Positions 52,947 to 59,821 of a stretch of 64,000 nt of DNA are shown here, one piece after another; position 1 is the first letter of the stretch, and each line of letters starts with the position of its first letter. The notes beneath the pieces are model-generated. The model was not told the origin of the DNA, made no database searches, and saw nothing but the letters and a program-made list of their open reading frames with translations. Both the position numbers and the translations under genes were made by a program. The stretch is taken from positions 310,001-374,000 of the forward strand of contig CAVQTE010000020.1 in the NCBI GenBank assembly GCA_963716235.1, given 5' to 3'. Source of the DNA: Sva-07 sp963716235. GTDB lineage: Bacteria > Actinomycetota > Acidimicrobiia > Acidimicrobiales > Ilumatobacteraceae.

Positions 52947-53357
52947 TCAGGCGAGTTCGAGCCGCTCCACGGGCTGGCCGGTGAGCGCGGCGATCAGTTC
53001 GAAGTCCTTGTCGAGATGCAGCACGGTGAGTTCGGCGAGCTCGGCGGTGGCAGCGATCAGCACATCGGGTATCGAGGGTGCGCGGTGTTGCCCCCGCTCG
53101 GCGAGTGCCGATTGGATCGCGAGGGCGCGGTCCTCGATCACCGGGGTGAGGTACTCCACGGGCATCGAAGCAATCGGGGGATCGGCGAACAATGTTCGGT
53201 GATCGCCACCAGATCGCGTGGAGAACCCGATCTCGAGTCGGGTCACGGTGCTGATCCTGACCAGTCCCCGATCGACGCGTTCCGCCCAGGTCTCGGCGTC
53301 GGATGCGAGATGAAGCCGGCCGATCGCCGACTTGTCGATCAGCCAGATCGTTGTCAC
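52947..53357 (-). CDS. vapC: PIN-domain toxin (VapC type)
   Basis: The 136-residue protein is a PIN ribonuclease: IWLIDKSAIGRL (first acidic residue), VTRLEIGFSTRSG (Glu), SIPDVLIAATAELAELTVLH (Asp) and LDKDFELIAALTG (last acidic site). The second codon of the usual D-x-S motif reads DKSA. It overlaps the upstream antitoxin gene by 4 bp. It cuts RNA when not bound by VapB. Confidence 0.87.
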   Translation of the reverse strand: MTTIWLIDKSAIGRLHLASDAETWAERVDRGLVRISTVTRLEIGFSTRSGGDHRTLFADPPIASMPVEYLTPVIEDRALAIQSALAERGQHRAPSIPDVLIAATAELAELTVLHLDKDFELIAALTGQPVERLELA

Positions 53358-53575
53358 GACCAGGCGTCGGACATGACGCCGGGGTCGTCGAGATCGGACG
53401 TCAGAAGGGCCAAGCGCACCAGCAAATCGAGCGTCACGGGACCCGGAGATTCGACGCGCTCTCGTTCGAGCGCTCTACGAAGGTATGCAGTTCGGGACAA
53501 CCCAAGTCGCTTGGCCTTGCCGTCGATCGCGGCCAGAACCTCGTCGGATACATCTCGAATGAGGATGTCGGTCAT
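53354..53575 (-). CDS. vapB: Ribbon-helix-helix antitoxin (VapB type)
   Basis: The 73-residue protein from ATG 53575 has an N-terminal RHH (TDILIRDVSDEVLAAIDGKA, LGLSRTAYLRRALERER). A C-terminal stretch follows that should bind the toxin. Ribosome site GGAGGTGACC. A short palindrome just upstream is a likely operator for autoregulation. Confidence 0.85.
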   Translation of the reverse strand: MTDILIRDVSDEVLAAIDGKAKRLGLSRTAYLRRALERERVESPGPVTLDLLVRLALLTSDLDDPGVMSDAWS

Positions 53576-53589
53576 GGTCACCTCCTTGC

Positions 53590-53607
53590 TGATATCATAC
53601 GATATCA
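53590..53607. promoter_or_regulatory. Candidate vapBC operator
   Basis: TGATATC (53590-53596) and GATATCA (53601-53607) form an inverted repeat with a 4-bp spacer, 15 bp before the vapB start, in otherwise GC-rich DNA. RHH antitoxins usually bind such short symmetric sites at their own promoter. Confidence 0.6.
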
Positions 53608-53629
53608 CGGATGACTCGCCGGTCCGTCC

Positions 53630-53695
53630 CCAGGTGTTTTGCAGCGCCCCCTGGCAAGGATCGAACCTGCGACACAGAGTCGGGGAATCGACAGT
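53630..53695 (-). tRNA. tRNA 3'-half fragment B (attachment-site-like)
   Basis: On the minus strand a T-arm GCAGG-TTCGATC-CTTGC is followed by an acceptor-like CAGGGGGCG, but no D-arm or matching 5' acceptor strand exists. The 47 bp at 53630-53676 are almost identical to 57372-57417 (fragment C), including CCAGGTGTTTT beyond the tRNA end. The pair therefore looks like att-type direct repeats 3.7 kb apart. Confidence 0.65.
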
Positions 53696-53955
53696 CGTCG
53701 CCTGGCCAACCGCGGCGAACGGTTCTGGTCGATGAGGAACTTCACGCCGTCGACTGCAACGGGATCTCACGATCCGCAACCGCATCCGCCGCGAAGTGCG
53801 GCGCCGCATCAGGGTCGTAGTGCGGCGCGAGCACCGACGCGGCGGCTGGCGTCACGAGTGGAGTATTCGAGCGATCTCGCCGCCGGCATGGGTGATCTGG
53901 TCGCTGCGATCACCGTCGCGTTCGACCCCACTCGCCGCGCCTTCGGCACGCGAGA
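53696..53955. other. Gene-free stretch after tRNA fragment B
   Basis: I see no convincing gene, hairpin or repeat in these 260 bases. A plus-strand frame through it is Arg/Ser-rich and without family character. It may be decayed DNA of the former element. Confidence 0.4.
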
Positions 53956-54327
53956 ATGACCGCCGTGCTCGATGCTTCCCCTGACCATTCATCCGGCGTC
54001 GAGCAGCCGTCCACGATGCCTGCCGGCGTGTCGGCTCTCGGAAGCCTCGACAAGAGGCGGATGACCGACGAGCTGCGCGACTGGAACCTTCGCCTCGCTG
54101 AACCAGCGGACGAGAAGGCGCGTGAGGTCGAGCGACTGAACATGCTGCGCCGCATCGTCACGCCGCAACTCGCCAAGATCGCCGAACCGGAGGAGGTGAT
54201 GGACGTCCTTCGCGAGTTCCACCACGCCGTCGGCTTCGCCACGTGCGGCGCGGTCTGCCTCGGCGAGGTGGACTTCACATGCCTGAGCCGTCCAGTCCCG
54301 ACCTTCGAAATCACATCGCTGGCCTGA
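53956..54327 (+). CDS. Hypothetical helical protein
   Basis: The 123-residue protein has a helical middle (RRMTDELRDWNLRLAEPADE, VERLNMLRRIVTPQLAKIAE, EEVMDVLREFHHAVGF) and a C-terminal piece with two Cys. It lies 24 bp upstream of the aldolase-like gene on the same strand. No family recognised; the opposite strand is open over nearly the same stretch, so the reality of the gene rests on its operon position. Confidence 0.4.
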   Translation: MTAVLDASPDHSSGVEQPSTMPAGVSALGSLDKRRMTDELRDWNLRLAEPADEKAREVERLNMLRRIVTPQLAKIAEPEEVMDVLREFHHAVGFATCGAVCLGEVDFTCLSRPVPTFEITSLA

Positions 54328-54351
54328 TCGAGTGCAGGTCATGGATCCGTC

Positions 54352-54885
54352 ATGAAACACCTCGACCGCAAGCTCGCCAACATCATCAACGGTTCGACCT
54401 CATCGGCCGACTTCATCATCGCCGATGCGAAGGACGCCGACATGGCCTTCGTCCGCACGCTCGCCGGCGTGACCGAGGCCGGCCGGCCGTTGTTCCTGAA
54501 GATCCCCTACAACGGGCCGGGACCGCTGGAGGAGTTGGTCTCGTACGACCCGCACATGATCGTCGGCATCCTCGGCGGGAGTGCAGGCACCACGCTCGAT
54601 GCGTTCCAGCTGATCCACGATGCCCGCAAGCACGGTGCGCGCGTCGCACTGTTCGGTCGCAAGATCAATCTGTCCGAGAGCCCGCTCGCCTTCATCGAGT
54701 TCCTGCGCCACGTGGTGGACGATGAGATCTCCCCGACCGATGCCGTGAGGGCCTATCACGGGGTCCTCCAGCAGACCGGCATCCAGCCGCATCGGGACCT
54801 CGAACAGGATCTGCAATCGACCGTCGACACGACGACCCACAGTCCTGAACCTGCCATCGTGAAACCTGTCGGCAGCCCGTCCTGA
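54352..54885 (+). CDS. DeoC/LacD-type aldolase with probable internal deletion
   Basis: The 177-residue protein starts MKHLDRKLANIINGS and ADFIIADAKDADMAF, as do about 400-residue aldolase-family proteins. It then passes at once to VRTLAGVTEAGRPLFLKIPY, MIVGILGGSAGTTLDAFQLI and RVALFGRKINLSESPL, which in relatives lie in the C-terminal half. The middle of the TIM barrel is missing without a frame change. This looks like an in-frame deletion of roughly 200 codons (from memory of the family). Catalysis is doubtful. It lies 2 bp before the PfkB kinase gene, its usual partner in sugar breakdown. Confidence 0.6.
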   Translation: MKHLDRKLANIINGSTSSADFIIADAKDADMAFVRTLAGVTEAGRPLFLKIPYNGPGPLEELVSYDPHMIVGILGGSAGTTLDAFQLIHDARKHGARVALFGRKINLSESPLAFIEFLRHVVDDEISPTDAVRAYHGVLQQTGIQPHRDLEQDLQSTVDTTTHSPEPAIVKPVGSPS

Positions 54886-54887
54886 AG

Positions 54888-56015
54888 ATGGATCTCCTGG
54901 AAACTGCTCGCCGCGTCTCGGCCGCTGACCTACGGGGCTGCCGCGTCGTGACGGGCTTCGACGGCTTCGTGGACGAGATGATCTCCCTGGTGGGTGAGCG
55001 CAGGACACTGGATGACTACGCGCCGGTGCCGGACATCGCAACATTCGGAGCGATGATCGCTGCAGCCGCTGGTCAGAGCAGCCTGCGCGAAATCGTCGTC
55101 ACGGCCGTCCAACCGGGCGGCTGCGCTGTCAACCTGGCGGATGGCTTGGCGAGTCTCGGTGTGACGGTGGACTGTTTTGCCACGATCGGCGAACCGCCAC
55201 ATCCGGCCTTCGGCGACATCGCCGTGAAGTGTCACGGCTTCTCTTCCTGGGGCCCCGAGCCAGGGCGAACGCTGGCGTTCGAGTTCAACGACGGCAAGCT
55301 GATGTTCAGCGCCGTCGAACAGCTCGCGGGGTTCACGCCGCACTCCGTTCGGGAACTCCTCACAGACGGGACGTTCGCCGCCGCCTGTGAGGTTGCACAG
55401 GTCATCGCTCTGACCGATTGGAGCCTCTATCCGTACATGACGCAAGTGTGGCGCCTGCTCCAGAGCGAGGTGTTCTCACTCCTCGCTCACCGCCCAGCGT
55501 TCTTCATCGATCTCGTCGACCCGTCGACCCGCTCGGTGGCGGACATTCGCGACATGGCGGCCATCCTGCATGAGTTCGAGCCGGTGGGGCCGGTGACGCT
55601 CGGCCTGAATGGCAACGAGGCGAACGTGCTCTGCCGCGCGCACGATGTGCCATCCGCTCCGGCCGACGCCACGCCGGAGCAGACCTTGCAGCAGGCGTTC
55701 GCCCTTCGTGATCTGTTCGGCGTCAGCCGCGTGGTGATTCATCGGGTGCCGTTCGCCGTGAGCGCGGCCGCGGAGAGTGGATCCACGCAACCGGGTCCGT
55801 ACAGCGCAGGCACGAAGAAGAGCACCGGTGCGGGCGACCGTTTCAACGCGGGCTTCTGTCTCGGGCTCGCGCTGGGCCTCGACGACAGCGAATCGCTGGC
55901 GCTCGGCTGTGCCGCTTCCGGGTTCTTCGTGCGCAACGCCCGCAGCGCGAGTCACCAGGAACTGGTGGGCTTCCTCGAACGCTGGGCCGCCGGTTCCGTC
56001 GATCGCTCGGGCTGA
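54888..56015 (+). CDS. PfkB-family carbohydrate kinase
   Basis: The 375-residue protein opens RVVTGFDGFVDEMISLV. It has PGGCAVNLADGLASLGVTVD (sugar-binding Gly/Asn) and the family signature with the catalytic Asp in STGAGDRFNAGFCLGLALGL. The length is normal to slightly long. It phosphorylates a sugar or sugar acid, probably feeding the adjacent aldolase. With that aldolase damaged, the pathway may no longer run. It lies between tRNA fragments B and C, so could be cargo of an old island. Confidence 0.82.
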   Translation: MDLLETARRVSAADLRGCRVVTGFDGFVDEMISLVGERRTLDDYAPVPDIATFGAMIAAAAGQSSLREIVVTAVQPGGCAVNLADGLASLGVTVDCFATIGEPPHPAFGDIAVKCHGFSSWGPEPGRTLAFEFNDGKLMFSAVEQLAGFTPHSVRELLTDGTFAAACEVAQVIALTDWSLYPYMTQVWRLLQSEVFSLLAHRPAFFIDLVDPSTRSVADIRDMAAILHEFEPVGPVTLGLNGNEANVLCRAHDVPSAPADATPEQTLQQAFALRDLFGVSRVVIHRVPFAVSAAAESGSTQPGPYSAGTKKSTGAGDRFNAGFCLGLALGLDDSESLALGCAASGFFVRNARSASHQELVGFLERWAAGSVDRSG

Positions 56016-56039
56016 CACGATCGGCTTCTCTCGCGGAAC

Positions 56040-56339
56040 TCGTGGACTTCTGCGCCCACTCGTACGCAGAGGGTCCGCCACGCCAGCCTCGCTCTGCTGG
56101 CCCGGCATCACGTGGCCGTAGGTGTCGAGCGTGAAGCTGACCGACGAGTGACCGAGCCGCTCGCTCACGACCTTCGCGCTCACTCCGGCCGCGAACAGAT
56201 GCGACGCGTGCGTGTGGCGAAGAACGTGGAGACGGATCCTCGGAAGCCCCGACGACTCGACCAGACGGTTGAACGCCTGGCCGACACGTCGTGTCGGATT
56301 GGAAGTAGAGCGTCGTTCGGCTTGGTGATGCGTCAGCAA
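56040..56339 (-). pseudogene. Tyrosine recombinase (integrase) C-terminal fragment
   Basis: About 95 residues of a phage-type integrase remain: FNRLVESSGLPRIRLHVLRH, THASHLFAAGVSAKVVSERL and GHSSVSFTLDTYGHVMPGQQ. They contain the catalytic H-x-x-R-H, the second His in LGHSS, and the Tyr nucleophile. The N-terminal core-binding part and first Arg are gone; the frame starts at TTG 56339, next to the DUF6131-like gene. No native stop remains, as the frame runs on antisense to the kinase gene. It supports an old integrative element in this region. Confidence 0.8.
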
Positions 56340-56340
56340 A

Positions 56341-56496
56341 TCACCAGTAGTGGGCGCGGCTGCCGACCTGGCGACCGGACCGGCCGAGCAGCATCAGCAC
56401 CAGCCCGACGACGACCAGGACGATGCCGATGGTCCAGAAGATCGGGATGGCGAGTACAGCGCCGAGAAGGAGCAAGATGAGTCCAAGGATGATCAT
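56341..56496 (-). CDS. DUF6131-like small membrane protein
   Basis: This 51-residue protein from ATG 56496 is nearly all one hydrophobic hairpin: IILGLILLLLGAVLAIPIFW and IGIVLVVVGLVLMLLGRSGR. It ends in VGSRAHYW, the characteristic end of DUF6131 proteins found widely in actinobacteria. Longer upstream in-frame sequence (MSCGVATETD) is possible but not family-like. Confidence 0.75.
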   Translation of the reverse strand: MIILGLILLLLGAVLAIPIFWTIGIVLVVVGLVLMLLGRSGRQVGSRAHYW

Positions 56497-56696
56497 GCTG
56501 GTCTGTACCCGCTTGCGTCGGAAAACAAACCTGTCGGTCTCGGTCGCCACACCACAGCTCAATAACTCACGAGCACCATCGGCCGCGCTCGCAGTCCCGG
56601 CGTTCTGCGTCTGCGATCAACTCGCTGATGGACGGGTGGGGCACGCCAACTCCAGCGGTGGCCTTCCCCACCGCGATTGTGACTAGAATCATGGTC

Positions 56697-56969
56697 ATGT
56701 CTGAAACGCTGTCGTTGGCGAACGTGAAGTCGAAGTTCTCCGAAATGGTCGACCGAGTCGAGCACACCCACGATCGGATCATCGTCACCCGCAACGGTCG
56801 CCCCGCCGCCGTGCTCATCAGCCCCGAGGAACTCGCGTCGCTCGAAGACACCCTCGAACTGCTCTCCGACCCGGACGCCATGCGCGAACTTGACGAATCA
56901 CGACAGGCGTACGCCGCTGGCGATTTCGTGACCGGCGAGGAACTCCGCAGCCGCTACCTCACCAAGTGA
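56697..56969 (+). CDS. Phd/YefM-family antitoxin
   Basis: The 90-residue protein has the Phd/YefM DNA-binding part SETLSLANVKSKFSEMVDRV and IIVTRNGRPAAVLISPEELA, and a disordered C-terminus that should cover the toxin. Either ATG 56691 or ATG 56697 can be the start. It overlaps the RelE-type toxin gene by 4 bp. Confidence 0.87.
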   Translation: MSETLSLANVKSKFSEMVDRVEHTHDRIIVTRNGRPAAVLISPEELASLEDTLELLSDPDAMRELDESRQAYAAGDFVTGEELRSRYLTK

Positions 56970-57247
56970 GCGCGGAGGAACCCGGCGACGGGCTGCGCGT
57001 CACCGGTCCCGCTGAACGACAACTCAACCGGCTGCCCGAAGGCACCGCAGCCGCGATCGTCGAATTCATGCTCGGCGCGCTGCTCGAGAACCCGCATCGG
57101 CCCGGTGGAGCACTGCAGCGCGAGCTGGCGGGGATGCGCTCTGCTCGACGCGGCGTGTACCGCGTCATCTACGAGATCGATGACATCGAGCGACTCGTGA
57201 TCGTCTACCGCATCGAGCACCGCGCCACGGCCTACCGGCCCCGCTGA
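56966..57247 (+). CDS. RelE/ParE-family toxin
   Basis: The 93-residue protein (GTG start) has the RelE fold pattern: LRVTGPAERQLNRLPEGTAA, ALLENPHRPGGALQRELAGM and ARRGVYRVIYEIDDIERLVI, ending VYRIEHRATAYRPR. YRVIYEI and the terminal Arg/His/Tyr carry the expected RNase or gyrase-binding face. It works with the overlapping Phd/YefM antitoxin. Confidence 0.85.
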   Translation: MSAEEPGDGLRVTGPAERQLNRLPEGTAAAIVEFMLGALLENPHRPGGALQRELAGMRSARRGVYRVIYEIDDIERLVIVYRIEHRATAYRPR

Positions 57248-57371
57248 GTGCGGCCCGTTCGGTAATCGCGCAGGCCCTCGAATAGACGGCCGAGTGATTT
57301 CCGGCGAAGGCGGTCGCCAATGCTACCCAAACGGTGTTTCGGGTCAATCGTTGCGAGCCGCAATCGATCTG

Positions 57372-57435
57372 CCAGGTGTTTTTCAGCGCCCCTGGCAGGG
57401 ATCGAACCTGCGACACACGGTTTAGGAATCGTCCC
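57372..57435 (-). tRNA. tRNA-Arg(CCT)-like 3'-half fragment C
   Basis: On the minus strand the order is ATTCCTAAACCG (anticodon loop with CCT), then TGTGTCGCAGG-TTCGATC-CCTGC (variable region and perfect T-arm), then CAGGGGCG. This equals the 3' half of an actinobacterial tRNA-Arg(CCT). The 5' half is absent, so it is not a working tRNA. It shares about 45 bp with fragment B and probably marks the other end of an integrated segment. Confidence 0.7.
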
Positions 57436-57658
57436 GTGCCCGTCCGGCTGGTGCCGGCGAATCCGGGAAAGCCCGTGAAATAAGGGTTTCCGGGGCCTTG
57501 CCGTGCGCCGAGTGACGCGAAATCCGGGTAGTTCCGCCGCGTTTGCTACCCAAACGCTACCCAAATCGACGCCACCAGATCCCGCCGACGGCGCCTTAAG
57601 TGTCGTGCAGTAGTGCGTCGACCGGTAGCGCCGGAGCCCCTGGATCAACTGAGTGACG
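57436..57658. other. Gene-free stretch with CTACCCAAA repeats
   Basis: No gene is seen in this gap. The words CTACCCAAACG and CTACCCAAATCG stand side by side at 57546-57568, and CTACCCAAACG also occurs at 57323-57333 on the other side of fragment C. They may be integrase arm-type sites or chance. Confidence 0.35.
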
Positions 57659-58096
57659 TCATGGAGCGTGGAGGTGTAACTCGAACTGGGCGGGCGTCAC
57701 CACTGGAGGCCGTTGCAGTTTCCAGTCCAGCAGGTCATTGTCACCCGAGATGATGAGCTCGACGTCGTTCGCTCTCGCCAACGCAATGAGGTAGTCGTCA
57801 TTCGGGTCGCGTGTCTCGGCCTGGATCTCGGTGGGATCGTCCACCAGGTCGACGAGCGTCTCGATGGTGTCCACAAACAGCGTGGCGGTCTCGAGGCTGA
57901 TCCACTTTCGAAGTCGAGGGCGGGTCGTCAGGACCTCGCGAATCTCGCCGAGCAGCTGAGGACACATCACGACCTCGAAGTGAGCACTTCCGCTGAGCCA
58001 CACCTCGATGATCCGATGAGACGCACCGCGTTGGATCGCAGCAGATACGAACACGTTCGCATCGATGACGACCAACACGGCTGCCGAGCCAGTCAA
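57659..58096 (-). CDS. PIN-domain toxin of the PIN-HTH type
   Basis: The 145-residue protein has VVIDANVFVSAAIQRGASHR (first Asp), CPQLLGEIREVLTTRPRLRK (Glu), ETRDPNDDYLIALARANDVE (Asp) and ELIISGDNDLLDWK (last Asp). This is the putative toxin group with long PIN domains. The start TTG 58096 overlaps the upstream stop by 4 bp; GTG 58078 is an alternative. Confidence 0.82.
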   Translation of the reverse strand: MTGSAAVLVVIDANVFVSAAIQRGASHRIIEVWLSGSAHFEVVMCPQLLGEIREVLTTRPRLRKWISLETATLFVDTIETLVDLVDDPTEIQAETRDPNDDYLIALARANDVELIISGDNDLLDWKLQRPPVVTPAQFELHLHAP

Positions 58097-58410
58097 CCCG
58101 TCGCGCGGCGACGGCGGGCGGCTCGAACCTCATCGACCGCCAGATCGACAGCGTCGTCCTCACCGAGGGCGCTGTTGGCGCTCACGTTGGCGGCCAGTGC
58201 GCTGCGCGTCTCTGCAGTGAAGCTCTCCCAAGCCGATTGACGAGTGACACCGAGGGCGTCGCCGATCTGTTGCCAGGAGGCACCGGCTGCTCGTGCGGCG
58301 ATGACTTGCGTGCGGCGAATCCGGTCGAGTTCGTGTTCGCTCTCGGTGAGGATGCGTAGCGCGGACAACGGATCGCGGGGAAGCGAGTCAACTGCCACGA
58401 TCACACTCAT
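58093..58410 (-). CDS. Helix-turn-helix antitoxin-like partner
   Basis: The 105-residue protein from ATG 58410 has a helical N-terminus (LSALRILTESEHELDRIRRT). A helix-turn-helix follows (AAGASWQQIGDALGVTRQSA), then an acidic C-terminal tail. The overlap with the PIN toxin gene and the order fit an antitoxin that binds its own promoter. Confidence 0.75.
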   Translation of the reverse strand: MSVIVAVDSLPRDPLSALRILTESEHELDRIRRTQVIAARAAGASWQQIGDALGVTRQSAWESFTAETRSALAANVSANSALGEDDAVDLAVDEVRAARRRRATG

Positions 58411-58503
58411 GACGTCAGGATAACCTGACAGACTCGCGCAGGGCAACACGCTGAATCGCCCCGACTTCGGTGGAGGCAGTCGTGTGCCCCGGGTTTCGCG
58501 CTG

Positions 58504-58764
58504 TCAGCTTGGTTGGAGGTGTCGGCGAAGCGCTTCTCGAATCACGTCCGACGGTGACGTGTGATCCTGCTCGGCGCGAAGCAACAGTTGGTCCTTGAGT
58601 TCCGGGTCGAGGCGCACGGACTCGACAGTGGCTGGTCCGGCTCCAAGTGTCGGGCGTCCTCGCTTGTTGCGCCGTGCAACGAGGTGGTCGATGTCGTAGC
58701 CGGCCTCGGCCTCGTCGGCGAGCGCTTCGATCTCGGAATCGGTGAGGGTTCGGTTCGTCGTCAT
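58504..58764 (-). CDS. Ribbon-helix-helix antitoxin-like protein
   Basis: The 86-residue protein from ATG 58764 has LTDSEIEALADEAEAGYDID, a basic linker (RRNKRGRPTLG) and a C-terminal RHH (VESVRLDPELKDQLLLRAEQ with SPSDVIREALRRHL). It overlaps the upstream small toxin-like gene by 4 bp (ATGA). The toxin-first order is the reverse of vapBC but known in other TA families. Confidence 0.75.
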   Translation of the reverse strand: MTTNRTLTDSEIEALADEAEAGYDIDHLVARRNKRGRPTLGAGPATVESVRLDPELKDQLLLRAEQDHTSPSDVIREALRRHLQPS

Positions 58765-59024
58765 GGTTCGAGCAGCTTTCGATACTTGGGCCGTAGCGCC
58801 ATGGCGTGGATCACGATTTCGCCGCGCTGGTCGACGAGGACGACGAGTTCGAGCAGGTTGCCCGCTCGATCCGGGCCGATGACAAGCCATCGGTCTGGGT
58901 CTTCAACGATGTCCTCGATCGCCAGTGAGTGCTCAACGGCATGCTTGATGTCGAGATCGTTGACGCCATGCCGGCGGGCAGAGGAATGGATCTCCGCACG
59001 TGAATATCGTACTACAGAATCCAG
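58761..59024 (-). CDS. Small toxin-like protein lacking a normal start codon
   Basis: An 87-residue frame (CTG start assumed at 59024) reads RAEIHSSARRHGVNDLDIKH, VEDPDRWLVIGPDRAGNLLE and RGEIVIHAMALRPKYRKLL. Similar proteins encoded before RHH antitoxins have this LVIGPDRAGNLLELVV core. No ATG, GTG or TTG is available upstream in frame before a stop. A 28-bp dispersed repeat begins 20 bp upstream. The 5' end may have been replaced by the repeat, so the gene could be broken. Confidence 0.55.
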   Translation of the reverse strand: MDSVVRYSRAEIHSSARRHGVNDLDIKHAVEHSLAIEDIVEDPDRWLVIGPDRAGNLLELVVLVDQRGEIVIHAMALRPKYRKLLEP

Positions 59025-59043
59025 GCAGCCGGGAAGGACGAGC

Positions 59044-59071
59044 GTGATTTCGTGGCGCGAGACTTGGGCCG
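59044..59071 (+). repeat. 28-bp repeat ending GACTTGGGCCG, copy 1
   Basis: Starts GTGATTTCGTGGCGCGAG and ends ACTTGGGCCG. It differs from copy 4 (62384-62411) at three of 28 positions. It lies at the 5' end of the toxin-like gene lacking a start codon. Confidence 0.8.
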
Positions 59072-59205
59072 TTCTCGGTCACCATCTCGGACCACGTCAC
59101 AGTGATTATGCGTTTCGATACCGAGCGGTCTGGCGACTGACATCGACCCTTGTGTGAGGCGCACATACCGGGCAATCTGTCGCGAAGGACCGAAGGAGGA
59201 TGGGC

Positions 59206-59550
59206 TTGACCGACGAACAGGGTAGACCTGAGACGAAAGGCGTTACGGCGGAGTTGCTTGCAACCATCGACCTTGGCCCTGAGATTGAGGGCATGGCAGG
59301 ACGCCAATTGCGAATGCGCATGTTCACCTTCGAGCCCGGAGCCGTGTTCGGCCCGATTCACGACCATAGAGGCAGACCAGGGATCGTCTACATTCTCCAG
59401 GGCACGATCACTGACCATCGTGACGGAGTCGCCTCGGACTATGGGCCGGGAGTGGGCTGGCCCGAAGATCGAAACACCAGACACTGGCTTGAGAACAGAG
59501 GAACGATTACAGCGGTGGAGATCTCGGTCGACGTAGTCCCGCCAGACTGA
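59206..59550 (+). CDS. Cupin-domain protein
   Basis: The 114-residue single cupin uses TTG 59206, which stands 6 bp after AAGGAGG; ATG 59200 would overlap that site. The metal-binding motifs are FGPIHDHRGRPGIVYILQG (two His, then Glu replaced by Gly/Ile) and TRHWLENRG (His). It probably binds one metal ion; function not known. Lower GC than the neighbours, which hints at a separate origin. Confidence 0.75.
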   Translation: MTDEQGRPETKGVTAELLATIDLGPEIEGMAGRQLRMRMFTFEPGAVFGPIHDHRGRPGIVYILQGTITDHRDGVASDYGPGVGWPEDRNTRHWLENRGTITAVEISVDVVPPD

Positions 59551-59628
59551 TCGGTAGGTGCCGATCTCGAGCGCTCCCGAGCTGCCGATCTGTGCCCGAA
59601 GTGGCCAGTCGGAATACTGGTTTGGGCG

Positions 59629-59712
59629 GTGATTACCGGGCACTCGGCTTGGGCCGATATCTCGTGGCTCGTGGGGCTCCTTTGACGGGATTCTGAGCGG
59701 CGAAGTGTGCGG
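59629..59712 (+). repeat. Repeat copy 2 plus extended direct repeat left of yidC
   Basis: Copy 2 of the 28-bp repeat (59629-59656, GTGATTACCGGG to GCTTGGGCCG) is followed after a fixed distance by GATTCTG, then GCGGCGAAGTGTGCGG (59689-59712). The same arrangement with the same 28-29 bp spacing recurs at 60731-60814, on the other side of the insertase gene. Confidence 0.75.
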
Positions 59713-59821
59713 CAATGAAGCGCCGGCACGGAGCGTTTCTGAGCAGCGGGAGCCCGACCACATCAAGCGGCAACAGTGGCCCAAGCCCGGTCCGGTCGTC
59801 CGTGACGACGGCTTTGCGGGG

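Noticed and set aside
55476..56039. Continuation of the integrase fragment frame through the kinase gene
   Set aside because: Antisense to a well-conserved PfkB gene; only the part above about 56040 has integrase sequence.
52815..57435. Functional tRNA genes
   Set aside because: Only anticodon-to-acceptor halves are present; no D-arm or 5' acceptor strand pairs with them.
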